A model generated the notes under the pieces. That model saw only the letters and a program-made list of their open reading frames with translations. It was not told where the DNA came from and made no database searches. From positions 44,555-108,554 of the forward strand of contig NZ_JACJQY010000013.1 in assembly GCF_014696925.1 (NCBI RefSeq): a DNA stretch of 64,000 nucleotides, given 5' to 3'. Made by a program: the position numbers and the translations under genes. The DNA comes from Phormidium tenue FACHB-1050 (GTDB lineage Bacteria > Cyanobacteriota > Cyanobacteriia > Pseudanabaenales > Pseudanabaenaceae). Of the stretch, positions 16,513-25,508 are shown in pieces (the first letter of the stretch is position 1; each line of letters starts with the position of its first letter).

Positions 16513-17972
16513 TTTTTGCATCAGCTCTGTTTCTATTTCTATTTTTACCGCTCACCTTAGCAGGATATTTCCTGATTAGCTCAAAGTTACTGTATCTACG
16601 GAATATTTTTCTGTTGATCATGAGCTTGATTTTTTATGCGTGGGGAGAGCCAGTTTATGTGTTCCTCATGGTTGCTTCTATATTGCTGAACTATTTAGCA
16701 GGGCTACTACTACATTTTCAACGCCAAAAACTGCTCACATTCCTTAACGAAAGGCAGATTCTTCTTAGCTCAATTGTGATTAATTTAGGATTATTATTCT
16801 ATTTTAAATATGCCAATTTTTTTATTAACAATCTCAACTTAGTACTACACAATTTTTCAATTCCAGCGATCGCCTACTCTCAAGTTCCGCTACCGATTGG
16901 GATCTCCTTTTTTACGTTTCAAGCAATGTCTTATGTGATTGATGTTTATCGACAAGAAACCGATGTGCAGTTAAATCCGATTAATTGTGGACTATATGTG
17001 AGCTTATTTCCCCAACTCATTGCGGGACCCATCGTTCGATACCATGATGTTGCTAAGCAGATTGTGTCGAGAACTGTCACTAGACCACAATTTTCGGCGG
17101 GGATTCAGCGATTTATTTTTGGGTTAGCGAAAAAGACGATGCTTGCCAATCCATTAGGAGAAGTCGCTGACAAAATCTTTGCTGTCCCAGTCAGTGAAGT
17201 TACAACAGGTATGGCTTGGTTAGGGATTGTCTGCTATACATTGCAGGTTTATTTTGATTTCTCAGGATATTCCGACATGGCGATCGGATTAGGGCGACTT
17301 TTTGGGTTTGAATTTCTAGAGAATTTTAATTATCCCTACATAGCTCAATCTATGCGGGATTTTTGGCGCAGATGGCATATTTCTCTATCAACTTGGTTTC
17401 GTGATTATCTATATATTCCTTTGGGCGGCAATCGTGGCTCTGCACTGAGGACATATTTCAATTTGTGGATAGTGTTTCTACTATGTGGGCTATGGCATGG
17501 CGCGAATTGGAATTTTGTAATTTGGGGAGCCTTGCATGGAGCCTATTTGGTAATTGAGAGAATGGGATGGCATAAATATCTCGATCGCTTATGGCTCCCA
17601 CTTAGACATTTGTATACGTTATTACTGGTAATGATTGGATGGGTATTCTTTCGTTCAGAAACTGTGAGCCATGCAATCCAATATTTAGGAAGTATGATAG
17701 GCGTTACTAATGCTGATGGAGTCAAATATTTTACATTGCTCTATTTTGATCTAAAAACTCTAATCAACTTAATCATCGGCTGTGTATTAGCAACGCCAAT
17801 AGCTATTGGCGTTGCTAAACAACTACAAACGAGAATTATTTCTCCTCAATTTAGTCATCTTCAGCCTGTTTTGTACGGTGGGTATTATTCTCTTTTATTG
17901 AGTCTATTTCTGCTTTCCACCGCTAGTTTAGCCGCAGGAACCTATAATCCCTTTATCTATTATCGCTTTTAA
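16509..17972 (+). CDS. MBOAT family O-acyltransferase (AlgI-like)
   Basis: 487 residues, about ten hydrophobic segments. The MBOAT signature includes the conserved His in CGLWHGANWNFVIWGALHGA and the AlgI-type motif MRDFWRRWHISLSTWFRDYL, followed by YIPLGGNRG. AlgI-like proteins pass acyl groups across the membrane for O-acetylation of exopolysaccharide or wall polymers. A partner AlgX/AlgJ-like protein is encoded 87 bases downstream. The start overlaps minE by four bases (ATGA), so it may be co-translated with the division genes. Confidence 0.92.
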   Translation: MIFASALFLFLFLPLTLAGYFLISSKLLYLRNIFLLIMSLIFYAWGEPVYVFLMVASILLNYLAGLLLHFQRQKLLTFLNERQILLSSIVINLGLLFYFKYANFFINNLNLVLHNFSIPAIAYSQVPLPIGISFFTFQAMSYVIDVYRQETDVQLNPINCGLYVSLFPQLIAGPIVRYHDVAKQIVSRTVTRPQFSAGIQRFIFGLAKKTMLANPLGEVADKIFAVPVSEVTTGMAWLGIVCYTLQVYFDFSGYSDMAIGLGRLFGFEFLENFNYPYIAQSMRDFWRRWHISLSTWFRDYLYIPLGGNRGSALRTYFNLWIVFLLCGLWHGANWNFVIWGALHGAYLVIERMGWHKYLDRLWLPLRHLYTLLLVMIGWVFFRSETVSHAIQYLGSMIGVTNADGVKYFTLLYFDLKTLINLIIGCVLATPIAIGVAKQLQTRIISPQFSHLQPVLYGGYYSLLLSLFLLSTASLAAGTYNPFIYYRF

Positions 17973-17981
17973 TAAAAAACA

Positions 17982-18020
17982 GATTTTTGATGGCGAGGCT
18001 TCGCCTCGCCATCAAAAATC
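17982..18020. terminator. Hairpin between the MBOAT and AlgX-like genes
   Basis: GATTTTTGATGGCGAGG pairs perfectly with CCTCGCCATCAAAAATC around CTTCG. It lies within a probable operon, so it may attenuate or stabilise rather than stop transcription. Confidence 0.6.
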
Positions 18021-18059
18021 AACAAAGGCTATTTTACAAATCCCTAGACAGATTGCTCT

Positions 18060-19184
18060 ATGCAGACAGAACAACGCAACAATAAAGTGGCTCGGACATT
18101 TGACAATCTGTTGATTGCAACTTTTATCATTGGTCTGTTTTTACCTCTAGTCTTAACCCATAATCGTAAAGAATCGATTACAGAAAAACGTAAGCTTGCC
18201 GATTTTCCTAAACTAGAATTGAGTCAAAAAGCATTAATTAAATTTCCATCACAGTTTGAATTATTCTTTAATGACCATTTCGGATTACGCGATCAACTAA
18301 CTCAGATTTATTCTTTCTACAGCATCCTATTGAAAAGCTCCTCTAATCCTAAAGTGCTGATTGGATTAGAGGATTGGTTATTTTATGTTAATCCTGCGGA
18401 GGGAAATAGTCTTGAGGATTATCGGCGAAATGATCCATTGACACTAGAGGAACTTAGAAGTTGGAAAATTGGATTAGAAGAAAAACATGCGTGGTTAAAG
18501 CAACAGGGGATTCCCTATATTTTTGTAGTTGTACCTGACAAATATTCTATCTATCCAGAATATATCCCTAAACATATTCGTCAAGTCGGTAAGCAAACCC
18601 GCCTTGATCAACTAATAGAATATATGAAGAATTCAGCAGTACCAGTTCTAGATTTGAGACCTAGGTTACTCCAAGCTAAGCAACAAGGACAATTGTTTTA
18701 TAAAACGGATACGCATTGGAATGACTTTGGTGCAGCGATCGCCCAGTATGAAATTCTCCGAGCAATCCAAAAGTTTTATCCAAATCTTAATCCAAGGAAT
18801 TACGCTTGGCAGGATTTTAGATTGACAGAGTATAAGTCAGGGGATATTGCTAATATGTTGAATATTTCTTACTTCCTCAAGGAAATGGTTCCTGAATTAC
18901 GCCAACCACTCCCTATATGTGATCAACATATTGTAGAGAAGCATCCCGAAGATCAGATGAAGGCTACCTTTTTTACGGATTGCCTTGCTGATGCGCCAAG
19001 AGCATTAATTTTTAGAGATTCATTCTTTATTGCCTTACAACCCTATATTTCTCAACATTTTGCTAAGACTGTTTATGTTTGGGAATGGCCAGATCTCAAT
19101 TTAATCAAAAAATATCAGCAATCCAATCAACCTAATATTGTGATCGAAGCCCGCGTAGAAAGACATTTAAAGTTCATCAAATAA
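18060..19184 (+). CDS. AlgX/AlgJ-like SGNH hydrolase-fold protein (polysaccharide O-acetylation)
   Basis: 374 residues. One N-terminal membrane anchor (about 16-35, LLIATFIIGLFLPLVL) is followed by an extracytoplasmic domain. Catalytic signatures of the AlgX/AlgJ family are present: KTDTHWNDFGA (Asp-x-His) and the nucleophile region IFRDSFFIAL. It probably receives acetyl from the MBOAT partner encoded just upstream and transfers it to a polysaccharide. The target polymer cannot be named from the sequence. Confidence 0.85.
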   Translation: MQTEQRNNKVARTFDNLLIATFIIGLFLPLVLTHNRKESITEKRKLADFPKLELSQKALIKFPSQFELFFNDHFGLRDQLTQIYSFYSILLKSSSNPKVLIGLEDWLFYVNPAEGNSLEDYRRNDPLTLEELRSWKIGLEEKHAWLKQQGIPYIFVVVPDKYSIYPEYIPKHIRQVGKQTRLDQLIEYMKNSAVPVLDLRPRLLQAKQQGQLFYKTDTHWNDFGAAIAQYEILRAIQKFYPNLNPRNYAWQDFRLTEYKSGDIANMLNISYFLKEMVPELRQPLPICDQHIVEKHPEDQMKATFFTDCLADAPRALIFRDSFFIALQPYISQHFAKTVYVWEWPDLNLIKKYQQSNQPNIVIEARVERHLKFIK

Positions 19185-19215
19185 GAAGTCGGTACAAAGC
19201 TCCGACTTCTTATTT
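19179..19215. terminator. Bidirectional terminator spanning two convergent stop codons
   Basis: AAATAAGAAGTCGG and CCGACTTCTTATTT pair around TACAAAGCT. The arms contain the stop codon of the AlgX-like gene and reach the stop codon of the convergent PP2C gene. Confidence 0.75.
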
Positions 19216-20409
19216 AATGTCATCATACTTTTGGGAATTGGTACTAGGCTCACACAAAACTAGAATCGCGGTCAGATTGTCATGACCATTGACGTTGTTC
19301 CCTAACTCAATGAGATTATCCAAACCTCTTCGCAAATCGGTTTCTTTATTTAAAATTGGTAGTAAATGCGATCGCCAATTATCCTCGACTACATCGTTAT
19401 CACATAAACCATCAGAACATAATAAGAATAAAGTGGGTTCAGTTAATGTAAAAAACTCAATAGCTGGCTCTATGCGATCGCTAGGATTTGGTCCAAGCGC
19501 TTGAGTAAGTTGGTGAGCATCAGGTCTAGCCCTTGCGACTTCAATCTCCACACCCAAATCTATTAACTGATTGAGAACTTCGTGATCGCGAGTAATTTGC
19601 TCTAACTTTGGTTCTGATTTTAGTTCTTGAGTAGAATTTGTAACTTTGTAAATACGGCTATCACCAACATGGGCTATGACCACATCTAGATCATGAATTG
19701 CTAAAACAACCAAGGTTGTTCCCATTCGCCCCAGCGATTGCCTCTTCTCACTTTCATTCTTAGCAAAAATCTGCTGATTTGCCTTGCAGATAATTTCATT
19801 GATTTTTTTCTCGCCTGGTAAAGTATCGATCCAAAATGGACGAAACTGCTCCGTAATAGAATTAATCGCGATCGCACTCGCCACCTCGCCCCCCTCGTGT
19901 CCACCCATGCCATCACACAACACAAATAACCCTCGATGACTGCGATCGCGGATTTGGCTTTTGCCGTTGATGCTACGAGTTTGAAAAATTGTGACAAAAT
20001 CATCCTCATTGCGATCGCGTTGCATTCCTACATGAGTTTTGCCAGCATAGGCTAGCTCCTGTAGATGCATTGTGGAAGATATAATCATCGTCATTTCTGA
20101 CTCAACATCAGCAAAGTCTTCTAAATTAAATTCTAGTGGTAATTCTTCTAGAGCAAATTCATCTGGAAATTCCTCTGTATCGCTCACTACTTGAGAAGAT
20201 GCCAAATCTTTTACCTGAATTTTGATTTCTTCTAACACAGACTCTAAATTTAATGGTCGCGTTGGGACTGAAGAAGGTTGTATAGCAACATCTCCAAGAA
20301 GATTTAAAGTGGGATCTACAGCAATTTCTACCGCAATCTTAGTACCGCAGAATTGGCAAAATTGGTGATTATCAGGATTTACAGCTTTACAACTAGGACA
20401 GATGCTCAT
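19210..20409 (-). CDS. PP2C-type Ser/Thr protein phosphatase with N-terminal zinc ribbon
   Basis: 399 residues. A zinc ribbon opens the protein (CPSC...CQFCGTKI, residues 4-23). An acidic linker (about 50-110) is followed by a complete PPM domain: GMQRDRNEDDFV, LFVLCDGMGGHEGGEVAS, GTTLVVLAI, HVGDSRIY, LLCSDGLCDN and GHDNLTAILV. The metal-binding Asp residues are all present, so it should be active. Such phosphatases reverse Hanks-type kinase signalling; the kinase encoded at 31587 is a possible but unproven counterpart. It converges with the AlgX-like gene. Confidence 0.9.
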   Translation of the reverse strand: MSICPSCKAVNPDNHQFCQFCGTKIAVEIAVDPTLNLLGDVAIQPSSVPTRPLNLESVLEEIKIQVKDLASSQVVSDTEEFPDEFALEELPLEFNLEDFADVESEMTMIISSTMHLQELAYAGKTHVGMQRDRNEDDFVTIFQTRSINGKSQIRDRSHRGLFVLCDGMGGHEGGEVASAIAINSITEQFRPFWIDTLPGEKKINEIICKANQQIFAKNESEKRQSLGRMGTTLVVLAIHDLDVVIAHVGDSRIYKVTNSTQELKSEPKLEQITRDHEVLNQLIDLGVEIEVARARPDAHQLTQALGPNPSDRIEPAIEFFTLTEPTLFLLCSDGLCDNDVVEDNWRSHLLPILNKETDLRRGLDNLIELGNNVNGHDNLTAILVLCEPSTNSQKYDDIK

Positions 20410-20483
20410 AATTATGCTTATGTTGGCACAATGCCATAGATTTAGACAGATAATAGAGAAGAAGAACTAAGGTAATCGCACCC

Positions 20484-21512
20484 ATGACTGATTCTACCAG
20501 ACTCAATCCCGCCGATGAGATCGTCCTTGGACGAGACTTTATGACTCTTTCTCAGCACGTTCTTTCACAGTTTGGGACATTTTCGGCTGAAGCCTATGAT
20601 CTGAGCGCATTTATGGGACGTATTGGGCTAGCAGGCAAAACGATCGCTCGCCATCTTAGCCGTGCAGGTTTAGTAGAAAATGTGCTTGGGGTCACAGGCG
20701 AAGTTAATGTTCAAGGTGAAGCGGTCAAAAATATGGATCGCTATGCTAATCGTGTTTTCCTTCGCGCTTTTGAGCAGAGCGGATTAGTCTGTCGGCTTGC
20801 TTCAGAAGAAATGGAGAAGCCCTATTATATCCCTGAAAACTGTCCCATTGGTCGCTACACTTTACTTTATGATCCCATTGATGGCTCTAGCAATATTGAC
20901 GTAAATTTAGCGATCGGTTCTATCTTCTCGATTCGTCAACAAGAAGGGAATGATGAATCTGGAGAAGCTCTAGATTTATTGCAGTCGGGACGGAAACAAA
21001 TTGGTGCAGGCTATATTCTCTATGGCACAAGCACGATGCTGGTTTATTCCCTAGGGAACGGCGTTCATGCCTTTACCCTCGATCCTAGTATTGGAGAATT
21101 CATTCTCTTTCAAGAGAATATTCATATTCCTGCTAAAGGTTCAATTTATAGTGTTAATGAAGGCAACTTCTGGCAATGGGAAGAACCAATGCGTGAATAT
21201 GTCCGTTATATTCATCGCCAAGCAGGAAATACAGCACGTTATTCAGGAGCTTTAGTTGCGGATATTCATCGCATTCTTTTTCAAGGTGGGGTGTTTCTCT
21301 ATCCAGGCACAGTTGGACATGCGGATGGGAAGTTACGCTTGCTTTACGAGTCTGCTCCTCTAGCATTTTTAATTGAGCAAGCAGGTGGTCGTGCGACTAC
21401 AGGAACTCAAGAAATTCTTGATGTGATCCCCCAAAAATTACACAGTCGCACACCATTGATTATCGGTAGTTCTGAGAATGTCAAAGTAGTAGAGTCTTTC
21501 TTAAATCCTTAA
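20484..21512 (+). CDS. fbp: Fructose-1,6-bisphosphatase class I
   Basis: 342 residues. Hydrolyses fructose 1,6-bisphosphate in gluconeogenesis and carbon metabolism. The class I signature [20 protein letters not shown] holds the metal-binding DPIDGS loop. [20 protein letters not shown] is the substrate-binding C-terminal block. Many cyanobacteria rely on a bifunctional class II FBPase/SBPase for the Calvin cycle, so this class I enzyme likely serves glycogen and sugar metabolism. It converges with the res gene 11 bases away. Confidence 0.95.
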   Translation: MTDSTRLNPADEIVLGRDFMTLSQHVLSQFGTFSAEAYDLSAFMGRIGLAGKTIARHLSRAGLVENVLGVTGEVNVQGEAVKNMDRYANRVFLRAFEQSGLVCRLASEEMEKPYYIPENCPIGRYTLLYDPIDGSSNIDVNLAIGSIFSIRQQEGNDESGEALDLLQSGRKQIGAGYILYGTSTMLVYSLGNGVHAFTLDPSIGEFILFQENIHIPAKGSIYSVNEGNFWQWEEPMREYVRYIHRQAGNTARYSGALVADIHRILFQGGVFLYPGTVGHADGKLRLLYESAPLAFLIEQAGGRATTGTQEILDVIPQKLHSRTPLIIGSSENVKVVESFLNP

Positions 21513-21522
21513 AAGAAATAAC

Positions 21523-24234
21523 TCAATAGCGATCGCCTAAACCTTTGATTGTCATATTTTGGGCGATCGCATCATGAGGGATGAGGACATACTGCCAAGG
21601 CTTGCCACCATGATTGAGCATATATTCTGAGGCGTGTTGACACCATTGTGTTGCCACGTCTTTTTTTGCTAGTACTTCGGGATTATCCATTTCATTTTGG
21701 GCTTTGGGTTCGAGCATATAGATAATTTCTGCCGTTTCAGCGACAAAATCGGGTTGATATTCTGAATAGTTGCCATGCCATTTGTAATAAAGCTGAAATT
21801 GTCCTTTGGCGGGTTTAAACCATTTGATTGCTTCGCGTTCTAAGATTATTGCCAAAATCCTTTCGGCTTCAGATTGAAATTTTTGCTCTTTGTAGAGGCA
21901 TTTTGAGAAGCCCGTAAACAGATATTTGGACATATTGCTTTTATCTGGCGGCGAAAAGCGATAATCGAGGCGATTTTTGGGACTTGTGTTGTAGGCACTA
22001 TCTTTTAGAGTTGTGAAACCTTTGCTGATTTTGACTTCATAATCTGTGGTTTCTTCCCAAAAGTTTTGCTGCATTTGATGATGGATAAAGTTGGCGATTT
22101 CATTTTGTCGAACTCTTAAAATATTGCGGGTATCATCTTCTGAATATTGATTGAGAAAATGGCTGACGATTTGACCTGCTAAGTCATAGAGCAAGTCAGA
22201 ATGTTCGTCGTAGCAGATATCATCAAACTTGGCTAAGCTTTCGACAATGTAGTTTTCTAGGTGTGATTTCTCGAAGTTTATTCTGGTGATTTCTAGGGAT
22301 GTGAATTGTTCGGTGGAAAGAGATTGAATATGAAGTTCTTCTTTGGATGGAATACCATAATTTAAGTCAGTGAGATCGATCGCAAAGGAGCGAAAGCCCG
22401 ATCTCACTGTGCCAATGGGAAGCACCAGAATTCTAGGTATATCAATAGTTTGTTGAATAACTAGGTTAGTGGTTTTGGCAACGATCGCTTCAATGTTTGG
22501 TGGTGGGGTTACGCCTTCGATTTCGATTTGAGCGGGTTGATATTCTCGCTTTACGGCTTCGCGGACGATCGCTTGGATTTTGGGATTGGCAAGATGGGCG
22601 GTGGTGGGGACTTTTTCAGGTTGGCTTTCGAGTTTGAGGATGGCTTGATAGGTGAGTTGGGCAATTTTTTGTTCTATGGGTGTAGTGAATAGGGGCGGTT
22701 GAGTAGAGTGTGATTCGGATTGCGGTTCAAGTTCGGATAAATTTTCAGATACTTGAGCAGGTAAATAAATAGGTTCTATAGGGTGCAGTCCTAGGGCTTG
22801 GGATAGTTGCGATCGCGAAATTATGGGTTGTGTTTTTTGTTGGAGGTCTTCATCAGTGAGGATGATTTGTTTGAGACGAATTTGAGATTCGGGTTTCTTG
22901 GCTTCATCGACGATCTCTTGGAATTTGTCATGGCAGACAATGTTGAGGCGATCAACTATTTCTACGCCTGTACGCATTCCATAGGGTAAACGTAAGCCAC
23001 GCCCTATCGATTGCTCGATTAGAATTTTAGAATTAGCGGCTCTCAATGGCACGATTGTATAGAGATTGGTGACATCCCAGCCTTCTTTGAGCATATTTAC
23101 ATGGATTACGATTTCGGTGGGTTCATCGGGAGATTCGACCTTGAGTAAGCGATCGACCATTTCATCTTCCTGTGCGCCTGTTTTGCTGGAGTCAACTTGA
23201 ATGACTTTATGTTTGTATTCCCCTTGAGCAAATTCATCGGATTGAATGAGTTTGATTAAATCTGAGGCATGGGTGGTGTCACGGGCAATGACCAGCATAA
23301 AGGGTTTGACGATTTTTTTGCCTGTTTGAATGGCGTAGGTTTCTAATTCGGCTTTGATGTTTTCGTGGAGATAGATGCCATCTTCTAGTTTGAGACGTTC
23401 GATCGCTTCGGGTGACATTGATGAAGGATTAAAATCTTTGCGAGTAACGACGGCGGGATCTTTGACAAATCCATCGCTCATGGCGCGTCCGAGGGGATAG
23501 TCATAGATCACATTTTTAAACGGTACGCTTCCCTTATTGGTTTCGATAAAGGGTGTGGCGGTGACTTCTAAGCCTAGCAATGGTTTGAGTTCGTTAATGG
23601 CGCGAACTCCTGCGGATGCTCGATAACGGTGGGATTCATCCATTAAGATTACGAGGTCTTTTAGTTGCGCTAGATAATCGAAATAGCTTTCGCCAATAAA
23701 TTCCGATAGGCGTTTGATTCTTGGGCTTTTACCGCCGCGTACTTCGGAATTGATTTTAGATATGTTGAAAATATTAATGCGACAACCCGTAAAGTTAGTG
23801 ATGATTGAAGATTTTTCGTAGTTATCGCCTGTAACAATTTCGGGGGCATTAATTGCAAATTCAGAGATACCCGTAAATACATATTTGGCAGTATTGGGCG
23901 TGAAGTCGGTAATTAGTTTGTTGTAAATGGTGAGATTTGGGGCAAGGATTAAGAAATTTTTGATGTCATGGGCTAGGTGTAAATAGCTGATAAATGCGCC
24001 CATGAGTCGGGTTTTGCCAACGCCTGTGGCGAGTGCAAAGCAGAGAGATGGAAATTCGCGATCAAAGTCGGTGACGGTGGGAAATTCTTTTTTAATAACG
24101 GCGAGGCTGGTTTCAAGATCTTGGATTTTGTGAATTGGCAAGAGTTCACAAAGGCGATCTAATATTTGCAATGAGTCGCGTTGGGGATGACGGAGGCTGA
24201 GGCGATTGGCGATCGCATTGACATGATTATTCAT
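21523..24234 (-). CDS. Type III restriction enzyme Res subunit (helicase-nuclease)
   Basis: 903 residues. The superfamily 2 helicase core has Walker A ATGVGKTR (69-76), Walker B ILMDESHRY (about 195-203), and motifs V-VI in NMLKEGWDVTNLYTIVPLRA and IEQSIGRGLRLPYG. A C-terminal PD-(D/E)XK nuclease is visible in YQPDFVAET...YMLEPKAQ. It forms a complex with the Mod methyltransferase encoded upstream at 25509-27125. The two are not adjacent: a DUF559 gene and palindromic repeats lie between them. The reading frame is intact, so the enzyme may be functional. Confidence 0.9.
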   Translation of the reverse strand: MNNHVNAIANRLSLRHPQRDSLQILDRLCELLPIHKIQDLETSLAVIKKEFPTVTDFDREFPSLCFALATGVGKTRLMGAFISYLHLAHDIKNFLILAPNLTIYNKLITDFTPNTAKYVFTGISEFAINAPEIVTGDNYEKSSIITNFTGCRINIFNISKINSEVRGGKSPRIKRLSEFIGESYFDYLAQLKDLVILMDESHRYRASAGVRAINELKPLLGLEVTATPFIETNKGSVPFKNVIYDYPLGRAMSDGFVKDPAVVTRKDFNPSSMSPEAIERLKLEDGIYLHENIKAELETYAIQTGKKIVKPFMLVIARDTTHASDLIKLIQSDEFAQGEYKHKVIQVDSSKTGAQEDEMVDRLLKVESPDEPTEIVIHVNMLKEGWDVTNLYTIVPLRAANSKILIEQSIGRGLRLPYGMRTGVEIVDRLNIVCHDKFQEIVDEAKKPESQIRLKQIILTDEDLQQKTQPIISRSQLSQALGLHPIEPIYLPAQVSENLSELEPQSESHSTQPPLFTTPIEQKIAQLTYQAILKLESQPEKVPTTAHLANPKIQAIVREAVKREYQPAQIEIEGVTPPPNIEAIVAKTTNLVIQQTIDIPRILVLPIGTVRSGFRSFAIDLTDLNYGIPSKEELHIQSLSTEQFTSLEITRINFEKSHLENYIVESLAKFDDICYDEHSDLLYDLAGQIVSHFLNQYSEDDTRNILRVRQNEIANFIHHQMQQNFWEETTDYEVKISKGFTTLKDSAYNTSPKNRLDYRFSPPDKSNMSKYLFTGFSKCLYKEQKFQSEAERILAIILEREAIKWFKPAKGQFQLYYKWHGNYSEYQPDFVAETAEIIYMLEPKAQNEMDNPEVLAKKDVATQWCQHASEYMLNHGGKPWQYVLIPHDAIAQNMTIKGLGDRY

Positions 24235-24253
24235 AGTGGTTTTCTCTTTTTAT

Positions 24254-24424
24254 GTTTTTGTTTGAGATTGGTCACGCACTGCGTGACTAATTTGCGTTTA
24301 AGGTTTTTCTGTCTACGTTGCAATGTATCTAAGCCCCCTAAATCCCCCAATTCTGGGGGACTTTGAAAGAATTTTCCACTCTTGTTCCCCCAGAGTTGGG
24401 GGCTAGAGGGCAATTACCAGTTAT
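24254..24424. repeat. GC-rich palindromic repeat unit, copy C1 with leader
   Basis: A 171-base unit with a small palindrome (TCACGCACTGCGTGA), a shared TAATTTGCGTTTAAGG stretch, GTCTACGTTGCAATGTATC, then CCCCCAATTCTGGGGG and a distal GTTCCCCCAGAGTTGGGGGC. It is repeated directly at 24425-24590. Confidence 0.8.
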
Positions 24425-24590
24425 ATTTTTGCTTGAGATTGGCTACGCAGTGCGTAGCTAATTTGCGTTTAAGGTTTTTCTGTCTACGTTGCAATGTATC
24501 TAAGCCCCCTAAATCCCCCAATTCTGGGGGACTTTGAAAGACGGTTCTTTTCTTGTTCCCCCAGAATTGGGGGCTAGGAAGAGAATAACT
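24425..24590. repeat. GC-rich palindromic repeat unit, copy C2 with leader
   Basis: Direct repeat of 24254-24424. The leader palindrome is CTACGCAGTGCGTAG here against TCACGCACTGCGTGA in C1: both arms changed together. The GTCTACGTTGC...GGGGGCTAGG core matches C1 and C3-C5. Confidence 0.8.
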
Positions 24591-24594
24591 GCAA

Positions 24595-24954
24595 TCAACT
24601 GGCTTCAGTAATTTGGATAAGAACATTTGACAAATCATTTATCACCTCTTCGTTTGTAAATCTTAAAACGCGATAACCAAAAGCTTGCATTTGCTCTGTT
24701 CTTGCTTGATCGTAGGATTGTTGTTGATTATGAATATCTCCATCAACTTCTATAACTAATTTGGCACTAGGACAATAAAAGTCAACTATAAATCTTCCGA
24801 CAGGATGCTGACAACGAAACTTAAGTTGATTGAGTTTACGTCCTCGCAATGCTTGCCACAATATTTCTTCAGCAGGTGTTAACTGTTGCCTTAAGAGACG
24901 GGCAGCTTCTTCAATCTCTCTTGTAGTACCACGAATCCTATTAGAATTTTTCAT
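24595..24954 (-). CDS. DUF559 (Vsr-like) endonuclease-domain protein
   Basis: 119 residues. Typical DUF559 features occur in order: RLLRQQLTPAEEILWQALRG, KFRCQHPVGRFIVDFYCPS, LVIEVDGDIHNQQQSYDQAR and YRVLRFTNEEV. The Asp/Glu residues in the D...EVD(G) core match the very-short-patch-repair endonuclease fold. Stand-alone members are common in cyanobacteria and their function is unknown. Here it lies between mod and res and has palindromic repeats on both sides, suggesting insertion into the RM locus. The frame is intact. Confidence 0.85.
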   Translation of the reverse strand: MKNSNRIRGTTREIEEAARLLRQQLTPAEEILWQALRGRKLNQLKFRCQHPVGRFIVDFYCPSAKLVIEVDGDIHNQQQSYDQARTEQMQAFGYRVLRFTNEEVINDLSNVLIQITEAS

Positions 24955-25010
24955 GTTTGTGTAATATTTCCAGCTTGAGTCTCTAGATTTTAATGAGTAC
25001 GCATCAGTTT

Positions 25011-25110
25011 ATCTACGTTGCAATGGATCTAAGCCCCCTAAATCCCCCAATTCTGGGGGACTTTGAATAATTTCTTGCTCTTATCCCCCCAGAATTGGGT
25101 GTTAGGGGGC
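25011..25110. repeat. GC-rich palindromic repeat, copy C3
   Basis: ATCTACGTTGCAATGGATC, CCCCCAATTCTGGGGG and distal CCCCCCAGAATTGGG, ending GTTAGGGGGC. It belongs to the five-copy family between mod and res. Confidence 0.8.
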
Positions 25111-25298
25111 GATTAATTGTTGACTTGACTGGATTTTGTGATTTGCTCATAGCCCTAGTTTTGTAGTATTTAGCTACTGAGTACGCATCGATTTGTCTAC
25201 GTTTCAATGGATCTAAGCCCCCTAAATCCCCCAATTCTGGGGGACTTTGAAATACTTTTTTTATTTTCTTGTTCCCCCAGAATTGGGGGCTAGGGGGC
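25111..25298. repeat. 188-bp tandem duplication, unit 1 (contains copy C4)
   Basis: Starts GATTAATTGTTGACTTGACT and ends in GGGGGCTAGGGGGC. The same 188-base unit, nearly identical, follows at once. It contains palindrome copy C4 (25195-25298). Confidence 0.85.
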
Positions 25299-25485
25299 GA
25301 TTAATTGTTGACTTGACTGGATTCTGTGATTTGCTCATAGCCCTAGTTTTGTAGTATTTAGCTACTGAGTACGCATCGATTTGTCTACGTTTCAATGTAT
25401 CTAAGCCCCCTAAATCCCCCAATTCTGGGGGACTTTGAAAGACTTTTATTTTCTTGTTCCCCCAGAATTGGGGGCTAGGGGGCAG
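25299..25485. repeat. 188-bp tandem duplication, unit 2 (contains copy C5)
   Basis: Near-identical to 25111-25298, with a few changes in the spacer between the two palindrome halves. It contains copy C5 (25382-25484) and ends about 24 bases before the mod stop codon. Confidence 0.85.
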
Positions 25486-25508
25486 ATAATTTTTGTCTTT
25501 AATCTCGC

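Noticed and set aside
24254..25485. Possible CRISPR array, from regularly repeated GC-rich palindromes
   Set aside because: Repeats are about 100 bases, irregularly spaced, with a gene between them and similar rather than unique spacers. No cas gene is present.
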